Below are positions 6,670-11,913 of a stretch of 11,913 bases of DNA, one piece after another. The DNA is taken from assembly GCA_011522905.1 (NCBI GenBank), contig WTIB01000201.1:1-11913 (forward strand). The letters run 5' to 3'. This DNA comes from Crocinitomicaceae bacterium. Lineage in GTDB: Bacteria > Bacteroidota > Bacteroidia > Flavobacteriales_D > Crocinitomicaceae. The stretch's first letter is position 1; each line of letters opens with the position of its first letter. Below the pieces are notes generated by a model. That model was not told where the DNA came from, searched no databases, and worked only from the letters and a program-made list of their open reading frames with translations. A program made the position numbers and the translations under genes.

Positions 6670-7888
6670 GGTAGCACAAGAAATATTTTTCGACAGGCAT
6701 AGCCAGAGCTGAGATATTCAAATTATCCGAGGCCTGAGCTAAATCAACAATCTCGCCACTTTTCATTAAAATATTGATATTTTGACGCTTTTCATTGTAG
6801 GCCTTGTTCACCAATTTATCTGTAAAAACCAAAAAATCGAGGTCAACATCTCGAATCTCGGATGAGGCAGAAATGATTTTTTTTCTTTCTTCTATCTGCT
6901 GAGGCGTATACGGATTTCGAGAAATCTCAATTTTAAAAAGCCTTCTATTTACTATTGATTTCGATAAATACTGCAAAACCTTGTCTTCATGATTTGACCA
7001 AACTTTTAAACTCGTTAAGATATCGAAGTCATCCAGACGTGAAAAATGAGTAATTACCTCGTCATCATTTTTAAAATCATCATATGAAATTTCTTGGTTT
7101 AAGAAATATGCCAATGATGGACTTGCAAAAACTTCCTTGCCGCTTTTAACGAGCTTTTTTGCTCTCCGAAGTGCATAAATAAGCATGTATTCAGCAGAAA
7201 CTACTGTCTTATGCAAATAAACCTGCCAATACATCAATCTTCTTGCTACAATGAACTTTTCAATAGAATAAATACCCTTCTCCTCTATCACTAAATTCCC
7301 ATTGTGAACTTGTAACATTTCAATAAGCCTGTCACTACCGATAATACCTTCACTTACACCTGAATAAAAACTATCTCTATTCAAATAATCCAATCGATCC
7401 ATATCCAGCTGGCTCGAGACCAACTGATGTAAAAATGGTTTGTGATATTTATTTTCAAAAATACTGAGGGCCATTTGTAAATCTGAACCGAATTCCTTTT
7501 CTAATCGTTGAATGAAAAATGATGAAATATCCTCATGAGTAACTGAGCTAACAATATCATATTCTAAAGCATGACTAAAAGGACCATGTCCAATATCATG
7601 CAAAAGAATTGCAAGTAATACACCTCTCTCCTCTTCATCATTAATCTCGTGCCCTTTTCTCTTTAGTACCGAAACCGCCTGAATCATGAGATGCATCGCG
7701 CCTAGAACATGTTGAAATCGCGAGTGAATGGCACCTGGATATACCAAATGACTTAATCCGAGTTGAGAGATTCTTCTAAGTCTTTGCATGAATGGATGTT
7801 CAATAATATCAAAGATTAAATCATCAGGTATGGCAATAAAACCATATATCGGGTCGTTAATGATTTTCTTCTTATTGTTACGATTCAA
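6662..7888 (-). CDS. HD-domain phosphohydrolase (dGTPase/SAMHD1-like, COG1078 type)
   Basis: 408 residues counted from TTG 7888. This is an HD-superfamily metal-dependent phosphohydrolase of the dGTP triphosphohydrolase-like group. Metal ligands are visible: His60 in HSRFQHVLGA, His97-Asp98 in LLHDIGHGPFSH, and Asp164 in QLDMDRLDYL, followed by the NRDSFYSG signature. The N-terminal KKKIINDPIYGFIAIP is the usual family opening. The exact substrate (dNTP or other nucleotide) cannot be told from sequence. No ATG lies near the family start. The frame runs up to a GTG at 7921, but a TAATTTTG promoter-like box ends two bases before it, which would leave that GTG at or ahead of the transcript start; TTG codons at 7900 and 7888 are alternatives. 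I choose 7888 because it gives the usual N-terminus. It is divergent from porX and convergent with the exported-protein gene. Confidence 0.85.
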   Translation of the reverse strand: MNRNNKKKIINDPIYGFIAIPDDLIFDIIEHPFMQRLRRISQLGLSHLVYPGAIHSRFQHVLGAMHLMIQAVSVLKRKGHEINDEEERGVLLAILLHDIGHGPFSHALEYDIVSSVTHEDISSFFIQRLEKEFGSDLQMALSIFENKYHKPFLHQLVSSQLDMDRLDYLNRDSFYSGVSEGIIGSDRLIEMLQVHNGNLVIEEKGIYSIEKFIVARRLMYWQVYLHKTVVSAEYMLIYALRRAKKLVKSGKEVFASPSLAYFLNQEISYDDFKNDDEVITHFSRLDDFDILTSLKVWSNHEDKVLQYLSKSIVNRRLFKIEISRNPYTPQQIEERKKIISASSEIRDVDLDFLVFTDKLVNKAYNEKRQNINILMKSGEIVDLAQASDNLNISALAMPVEKYFLCYPE

Positions 7889-7923
7889 ATTTGTTTGCAA
7901 ATGACTACTTTTATTTTTCACTA

Positions 7924-7931
7924 CAAAATTA
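7924..7931 (-). promoter_or_regulatory. -7 box for the HD-domain gene
   Basis: TAATTTTG on the minus strand is a perfect TAnnTTTG match. It falls between the HD gene and porX, two bases before the GTG at 7921. Transcription from it would begin at about 7918-7920 and would support initiation at TTG 7900 or 7888 instead. The -33 position would lie inside the start of porX, and no TTTG is seen there. Confidence 0.4.
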
Positions 7932-7941
7932 AGCTAAAAGA

Positions 7942-9495
7942 ATGACTAATTCAGGAAATATCCTTTGGGCAGATGATGAAATAGACCTTCTAAAGCCTCA
8001 CATACTCTTTTTGGAATCAAAAGGTTACACTGTAGAAGGGGTGACAAATGGCTTAGACGCACTTGAAATCGCACAAAACACCTATTTTGATATCATTTTT
8101 CTTGACGAAAACATGCCTGGGCTTTCAGGCTTGGAAACGCTCACAAAAATTAAAGAAATTGACCCAAATGTTCCTGTAGTAATGATTACCAAAAGTGAAG
8201 AGGAACAAATCATGGAGGATGCCATAGGGTCCAAAATAGCTGATTATCTCATCAAGCCAGTGAATCAAAACCAAATTTTGATTAGTCTAAAGAAAAATCT
8301 AAATAGATCAAAACTTGTAAGTGATATAACAAGCCTGAACTACAGAAAAGAATTCAGGCAGTTAGGTATGCAGCTTAACAATCGAATGGACTTTTCAGAA
8401 TGGGCTGAATTATATGCCAAACTTGTTTATTGGGAATTACAACTGGACAAAATTGAAGATTCTGGAATGAGTGAAATATTTGAAATGCAAAAAAAAGAAG
8501 CAAATCAATTGTTTTGTAAATTCATTGAAGACAATTATTTAGATTGGCTCAATGGTGTTGAAGATGCACCGCTATTCATTCATAATGTATTAAAGGACAG
8601 GGTTTTTAAATCAAATGAAGCTGATAAAACACTCGTCTTGGTAATTGATAATCTTCGATTTGATCAATGGAAAACCATAGAACCGGTTTTCAATAAATAC
8701 TTTGTAAAAGAAAATGAAGAAGTTGTTTATTCCATTTTACCAACTGCCACCCAATATGCGAGAAATGCCTTCTTCTCAGGATTAATGCCATCAGAAATTG
8801 CTAAAAAACATCCACAATACTGGAAAAATGAAGACGAAGACGGGAGTAAAAACAACTATGAAAAGGAACTTCTTGAAAGCAACATTCGAAGACTTGGTAA
8901 ATCCACTCTTCGTTGGTCTTATAATAAAATAACGAACGTAAATGCTGGTAAAAAGTTAGTCGAACAATTTCATAAACTTAAAGAAAATGACATCAATTTC
9001 ATAGTCTATAATTTTGTTGATATGCTTTCACATGCGAGAACTGAAATGGAAGTAATTAGAGAGCTTGCTGATGACGAATCTGCATATCGCTCAATTACCA
9101 TGTCATGGTTTGAACACTCTCCCCTTTTAGATGTTATCAAGCAAGCAGCAGAAGATAAAATTAAGTTAATTATCACGACAGACCACGGTACGATTAAAGT
9201 GAATGAACCTGTAAAAATAGCTGGAGAAAGAAATACAAACACCAACTTGAGATACAAGGTTGGTCGAGGCTTAGGTTACAACAGTAAAGACGTTTTTGTC
9301 GTTCCCAATCCACAAGAGGCTTTCTTGCCGAAACAAAAAATGTCAAGTGAATTTGTTTTTGCGAAAGAGCAAGACTTTTTTGTCTACCCAAACAATTACA
9401 ATCATTTTGTCAATTATTATGGCAACACGTTCCAACATGGAGGTATTTCAATGGAGGAAATGTTGATTCCTTACATAGAAATGAGGTCAAAATGA
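7942..9495 (+). CDS. porX: PorX-type response regulator with PglZ phosphodiesterase domain (T9SS regulator)
   Basis: 517 residues, the family length. Residues 5-122 form a CheY-like receiver: acidic pocket Asp11-Asp12, phospho-acceptor Asp55 in FLDENMPG, switch Thr83, and Lys105 in IKP. A helical linker (about 125-220) leads into an alkaline-phosphatase-fold PglZ domain with a complete two-metal site: Asp236 in VIDNLRFD, the nucleophile threonine in PTATQ (268 or 270), Asp360 and His364 in DMLSH, Asp414-His415 in TTDHG, and His499 in FQHG. PorX works with the kinase PorY and sigma factor SigP in Porphyromonas to control type IX secretion genes. Its PglZ domain is a phosphodiesterase in characterised members, and it has no DNA-binding domain. 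No secretion genes lie nearby. The start matches the usual ILWADDE opening. Confidence 0.95.
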   Translation: MTNSGNILWADDEIDLLKPHILFLESKGYTVEGVTNGLDALEIAQNTYFDIIFLDENMPGLSGLETLTKIKEIDPNVPVVMITKSEEEQIMEDAIGSKIADYLIKPVNQNQILISLKKNLNRSKLVSDITSLNYRKEFRQLGMQLNNRMDFSEWAELYAKLVYWELQLDKIEDSGMSEIFEMQKKEANQLFCKFIEDNYLDWLNGVEDAPLFIHNVLKDRVFKSNEADKTLVLVIDNLRFDQWKTIEPVFNKYFVKENEEVVYSILPTATQYARNAFFSGLMPSEIAKKHPQYWKNEDEDGSKNNYEKELLESNIRRLGKSTLRWSYNKITNVNAGKKLVEQFHKLKENDINFIVYNFVDMLSHARTEMEVIRELADDESAYRSITMSWFEHSPLLDVIKQAAEDKIKLIITTDHGTIKVNEPVKIAGERNTNTNLRYKVGRGLGYNSKDVFVVPNPQEAFLPKQKMSSEFVFAKEQDFFVYPNNYNHFVNYYGNTFQHGGISMEEMLIPYIEMRSK

Positions 9496-9535
9496 AATTA
9501 GGGTGTTTTTAAAGCATTTTATATTTTGCTTTCGC

Positions 9536-9543
9536 TAATTTTG
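9536..9543 (+). promoter_or_regulatory. -7 box for sufS operon, implying a near-leaderless transcript
   Basis: TAATTTTG is a perfect match to TAnnTTTG and ends seven bases before the sufS ATG at 9551. Transcription starting four to six bases past the box would leave a leader of only a few nucleotides. No good -33 TTTG is found at 17-23 bp spacing. Readthrough from porX across the 55-bp gap is a possible second source of transcript. Confidence 0.5.
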
Positions 9544-9548
9544 CAAAA
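9539..9548. repeat. Palindrome TTTTGCAAAA at the sufS promoter
   Basis: A perfect 10-bp palindrome overlaps the end of the -7 box and the expected transcription start. ATTTTGC at 9538-9544 also repeats ATTTTGC at 9523-9529, 15 bp apart. A separate 6-bp inverted repeat, AAAGCA 9511-9516 / TGCTTT 9527-9532, lies just upstream. These could be operator half-sites, but no known regulator consensus is matched and the AT-rich context makes chance likely. Confidence 0.25.
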
Positions 9549-9550
9549 GA

Positions 9551-10786
9551 ATGAAAGATACGGCCGAATATAAAGCGTCAATTGAGAACATAAGAGCTCA
9601 ATTCCCCATTTTATCTCAAAAGGTAAATGGAAGAGATTTGGTTTATTTCGATAACGCTGCAACGTCCCAAAAACCATACACTGTAATTGAAAGAATTGAC
9701 AATTACTACAAAAATGAAAATGCCAATATTCATAGAGGAGTCCATTATCTAAGCCAAAAAGCGACAGAGGATTATGAATCTGCACGAAATATAATTGGTA
9801 CTTATTTGAATGCTGCGGATGCCTCAGAAATCATTTTCACAAAAGGGACTACCGATGGAATTAATTTGATTGCTTCTTCCTATGGAAGTATGTTAAATGA
9901 GGGAGATGAGATTTTAATTTCGGCAATGGAGCATCATTCGAATATCGTTCCGTGGCAGCTTTTGGAAAGTCAAAGAGGAATAAAACTTCGCATCATTCCA
10001 ATTCACGAAAATGGTGAAATTGATATGGATGCGTACAATGAGATGCTCAACTCTAAAACCAAATTAGTTTCAGTAACGCATATATCAAATACCTTAGGAA
10101 GTATTAACCCGATTGGTGAAATTATCGATAAAGCACATGCTGTTGGCGCGAAAGTACTTATTGACGGTGCTCAAAGCATACAACACGATCAAATTGACCT
10201 TAAGGCATTAAATTGTGATTTCTTTGTTTTCTCTGGGCATAAGGTTTTTGGTCCAACAGGAATTGGTGTTTTGTATGGAAAAAGTGAAATTCTTAATCTT
10301 ATGCCTCCTTATCAAGGAGGTGGTGATATGATTGAAAAGGTCAGCTTTGAAAAAACAACATTTAATGTTTTGCCATTTAAGTTCGAAGCTGGTACACCAA
10401 ATATTGTTGGAGGAATCGCACTTGGGGAAGCATTTAATTTTTTGAAATCTTTAAATTTTAATGAGCTCCATGAACATGAAATGAACCTTTTAAAATATGC
10501 GGAAGAAGAGCTAAATAAAATAGACAACATAAGAATTATTGGAACAGCCAAAAATAAAACAAGTGTCATTTCATTTAACGTCGGTGAGCTTCATCCATTT
10601 GACATAGGTACTCTTTTAGATAAACAAGGTTTCGCAGTTAGAACTGGACACCATTGTACACAACCTTTAATGGATTTTTATAAAATTCCAGGTACAATAA
10701 GAGTTTCATTCAGTGTCTACAATACCAAACAAGAAATAGATCTATTTTTGATTGCATTAAAAAAAGCCATTGATATACTCAGCTAA
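9551..10786 (+). CDS. sufS: Cysteine desulfurase SufS
   Basis: 411 residues. PLP-dependent class V aminotransferase-fold enzyme that removes sulfur from cysteine as an enzyme persulfide, giving alanine, to feed Fe-S cluster assembly in the cytosol. The PLP lysine is Lys231 in FSGHKVFGPTG. Other cofactor contacts are His128 in AMEHHSN, Asp205 in LIDGAQS, and Gln208. The persulfide cysteine is Cys369 in RTGHHCTQPLM, on the short loop typical of group II (SufS/SelB-like) enzymes. Arg384 in GTIRVSFS fits the substrate-carboxylate arginine. Numbering runs about five ahead of E. coli SufS (Lys226, Cys364). The ATG at 9551 is the only start that gives a complete N-terminus. Its TAA overlaps the sufE ATG by one base, so the pair is translationally coupled. 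sufB, sufC and sufD, often immediately upstream, are absent; porX occupies that place. Confidence 0.96.
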   Translation: MKDTAEYKASIENIRAQFPILSQKVNGRDLVYFDNAATSQKPYTVIERIDNYYKNENANIHRGVHYLSQKATEDYESARNIIGTYLNAADASEIIFTKGTTDGINLIASSYGSMLNEGDEILISAMEHHSNIVPWQLLESQRGIKLRIIPIHENGEIDMDAYNEMLNSKTKLVSVTHISNTLGSINPIGEIIDKAHAVGAKVLIDGAQSIQHDQIDLKALNCDFFVFSGHKVFGPTGIGVLYGKSEILNLMPPYQGGGDMIEKVSFEKTTFNVLPFKFEAGTPNIVGGIALGEAFNFLKSLNFNELHEHEMNLLKYAEEELNKIDNIRIIGTAKNKTSVISFNVGELHPFDIGTLLDKQGFAVRTGHHCTQPLMDFYKIPGTIRVSFSVYNTKQEIDLFLIALKKAIDILS

Positions 10787-11196
10787 TGAATTACAGTGAA
10801 AAACAGAATAGCATCATTGAGGATTTTTCCATGTTCGAGGACTGGATGGAAAAATATGAATTTATTATTGAGCTCGGTAAAGAAGTAAATTTAATTCCAG
10901 AACAAGATAAGTCTGATGACCTTCTTATTGAAGGTTGTCAATCAAGAGTTTGGTTGAAATCAGAAGTTAATAACGGTCAAATGTACTATTTTGCGGATTC
11001 TGATGCCATCATTACCAAAGGAATCATTTCTTTACTCATTAAAGTAATGAATGGCGAAACTCCAAGCACCATTGCTAAAGAAAATTTATTTTTTATAGAA
11101 AAAATTGGACTTCAAGAACACTTATCTCCAACGAGAGCAAATGGATTACTAGAAATGGTAAAACGTATGAAAATGGACGCAATTAAAAATATCTAG
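10786..11196 (+). CDS. sufE: Sulfur acceptor protein SufE
   Basis: 136 residues, normal for SufE. It takes the persulfide sulfur from SufS, stimulates the desulfurase, and passes sulfur to the SufBCD scaffold. The acceptor cysteine is Cys51 in LLIEGCQSRVWL, the conserved GCQSxVW loop, and sits at the same number as in E. coli SufE. FEDWMEKYEFIIELG (17-31) and the C-terminal LSPTRANGLLEMV segment (113-125) are family signatures. The start ATG shares its A with the sufS stop, and the TAG stop directly abuts the next ATG. Both junctions indicate one transcript and tight stoichiometry. Confidence 0.95.
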   Translation: MNYSEKQNSIIEDFSMFEDWMEKYEFIIELGKEVNLIPEQDKSDDLLIEGCQSRVWLKSEVNNGQMYYFADSDAIITKGIISLLIKVMNGETPSTIAKENLFFIEKIGLQEHLSPTRANGLLEMVKRMKMDAIKNI

Positions 11197-11502
11197 ATGG
11201 AAGAATTAGAAAATACTATTGTCGATGTATTGAAGTCAATTTATGATCCAGAAATCCCGGTTGATGTTTATGAGTTGGGATTAATTTATGAGGTGAAAAT
11301 AGATAAAGATTTTAATGTTCAAATAGAAATGACACTCACCTCACCTAATTGCCCTGTAGCTGAAAGCATGCCCAAAGAGGTAGAAGACAAAGTAGCTGAC
11401 ATTCCCAAAGTAAAATCGGCCAAAGTGAATATTGTATTTGACCCACCATGGGACAAAGATATGATGAGCGAAGAAGCTAAGCTCGAACTAGGTTTTCTTT
11501 GA
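11197..11502 (+). CDS. MIP18/DUF59-family Fe-S assembly protein (SufT-like)
   Basis: 101 residues covering a single MIP18 (FeS_assembly_P, formerly DUF59) domain. Signatures are YDPEIPVDVYELGLIY (16-31), the MTLTSPNCP loop with conserved Cys52 (45-53), and FDPPWDKDMMSEEA near the end (81-94). Members of this family, such as SufT and eukaryotic CIA2/MIP18, help mature Fe-S proteins, probably in cluster transfer or carrier recruitment, and are often the last gene of suf operons in Gram-positives and Bacteroidota. It starts directly after the sufE TAG with no gap. It lacks the N-terminal extension of longer SufT proteins, so I leave the symbol empty. Its stop abuts the stop of the convergent OmpA-domain gene with no base between. 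Confidence 0.9.
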   Translation: MEELENTIVDVLKSIYDPEIPVDVYELGLIYEVKIDKDFNVQIEMTLTSPNCPVAESMPKEVEDKVADIPKVKSAKVNIVFDPPWDKDMMSEEAKLELGFL

Positions 11503-11913
11503 TTATTCCTGAATATAAACCTCCACTCTTCTATTTAACGCCCTTCCAGCAGCCGTTTTGCTCAAGAATTTTGGTTTCGTTTCACCAAATGAAACGACAG
11601 AGATTCGTGATTCATCTATTCCTCGACTTACAAGGTATTTCTTAATAGACTTAGCACGCTTCATTGCCAAGGTAACATTGTATTCTTCATCCCCAGTAAT
11701 ATCGGCATGACCCGCCAAAAGAATTTTAGCATTAGGACTAGCCTTTAATAAATTGGCTGTTTCGTTTAAAACACTGTAGAACCTACCTTGAACATAGGAT
11801 TGATTTAATCCAAAGTTGATATCGCCAATGGTCACTAAATCCGTTTTATCAATAATCACAGGTGTTGGATCTGGATCAGGTGTTGGATCTGGATCAGGTG
11901 TTGGATCTGGATC
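11503..11913 (-). CDS. OmpA-domain cell-wall-binding protein, C-terminal part (5' end outside window)
   Basis: 136 residues are visible and the frame stays open to the window edge, so the N-terminus is missing. The visible part begins with three DPDPTP repeats (a Pro/Asp-rich linker), followed by an OmpA/MotB C-terminal domain. That domain shows the GHAD motif, YNxxLAxxRAxxxxxYL (in the stretch 60-76 when the Val after the linker is 1), GIDESRI, SFGETKP and NRRVEVYI. The aspartate of GHAD (53) and the arginine of KRAKS (68) correspond to the diaminopimelate-binding pair that holds peptidoglycan. The GTG at 11857-11859 is a valine codon inside the frame, not a start. The upstream part is probably a beta-barrel, a lipoprotein or a PD40-repeat region; which one cannot be told here. 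Confidence 0.88.
   Translation of the reverse strand, partial: DPDPTPDPDPTPDPDPTPVIIDKTDLVTIGDINFGLNQSYVQGRFYSVLNETANLLKASPNAKILLAGHADITGDEEYNVTLAMKRAKSIKKYLVSRGIDESRISVVSFGETKPKFLSKTAAGRALNRRVEVYIQE
11860..11913. repeat. 18-bp tandem repeat, three perfect copies, reaching the window edge
   Basis: The plus-strand unit is AGGTGTTGGATCTGGATC, repeated three times without a mismatch. On the minus strand it encodes DPDPTP in the OmpA-domain protein. The unit is a multiple of three, so gain or loss of copies changes linker length without a frameshift. GGATC occurs twice within each unit. The array may continue beyond the window. Confidence 0.95.

Noticed and set aside
9496..9550. Fur- or IscR-type site controlling sufS
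   Set aside because: The gap has palindromic bits but no GATAAT-type Fur array and no recognisable IscR pattern, so naming a regulator would be a guess.
9006..9785. Minus-strand open frames opposite porX and the start of sufS (83, 65 and 88 codons)
   Set aside because: They are antisense to conserved catalytic regions of porX and sufS, with compositions expected of shadow frames.
10312..10569. 85-codon minus-strand frame in sufS
   Set aside because: Antisense to conserved SufS sequence; no homology signal.
11503..11859. OmpA-domain gene starting at GTG 11859 as a complete 118-residue protein
   Set aside because: The frame continues upstream through the DPDPTP repeats to the window edge, and a cell-wall-binding domain without export signal makes no sense. 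The GTG is an internal valine.
11860..11913. CRISPR-like array
   Set aside because: The repeats are contiguous with no spacers, encode a regular Asp-Pro-Thr linker in frame, and no cas genes are near.
1..11913. Defence island, toxin-antitoxin, insertion sequence, prophage, tRNA or riboswitch
   Set aside because: I looked for transposase-like proteins, terminal inverted repeats, small paired genes, tRNA cloverleaf sequences and long structured leaders. None is supported; all coding space is taken by recognisable chromosomal genes.

Overview
This window is a gene-dense, AT-rich stretch (well under 45% G+C by eye) of a Bacteroidota chromosome. It is most likely from the Cytophagales/Flavobacteriales side; I cannot place it more finely. 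Four things point there: a full-length PorX-type response regulator fused to a PglZ domain (regulator of the type IX secretion system), AT-rich TAnnTTTG promoter boxes and no clear Shine-Dalgarno sites, three exported proteins whose signal peptides end in ...A|Q (the Bacteroidetes 'Q-rule'), and a guaB/parvulin/MoxR gene order typical of a free-living member.

Layout. Positions 1-117 (+) hold the tail of a MazG-like gene. It overlaps by 9 bp the end of a tightly packed minus-strand operon read as guaB (5872-4400), a two-parvulin periplasmic isomerase (4391-2421), a SurA-like chaperone/isomerase (2428-1067) and a MoxR AAA+ ATPase (1062-109). A 140-bp divergent region (5873-6013), with a promoter box and an inverted repeat, separates guaB from a plus-strand exported CarboxypepD_reg-like protein (6014-6649). 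That gene converges on an HD-domain phosphohydrolase (7888-6662, minus, probably a TTG start), with a hairpin between the two ends. The HD gene is divergent from porX (7942-9495, plus). After 55 bp with a promoter box comes a sulfur-mobilisation operon, sufS-sufE-sufT-like (9551-11502), joined by 1-bp-overlap and zero-gap junctions. It meets end to end the 3' part of an OmpA-domain protein (11503-11913, minus), cut by the window edge inside an 18-bp tandem repeat that encodes DPDPTP units.

How the genes fit together. The minus-strand operon pairs the committed step of guanine nucleotide synthesis with two envelope-folding catalysts and a MoxR chaperone-like ATPase. The parvulins are probably periplasmic helpers of outer-membrane protein biogenesis. 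PorX is a cytoplasmic switch for envelope secretion. SufS, SufE and the MIP18-family protein supply and place sulfur for Fe-S clusters, but the SufBCD scaffold is not in the window.

I see no mobile element, CRISPR array, tRNA/rRNA, toxin-antitoxin or defence locus, and no clear candidate for an undescribed system. The most useful leads are start-site and promoter arrangements (sufS, the HD gene), the split suf cluster beside porX, the parvulin domains of the SurA homologue that each lack one of the two usual histidines, an unassigned C-terminal region in the small exported protein, and the repeat linker in the OmpA-domain protein.
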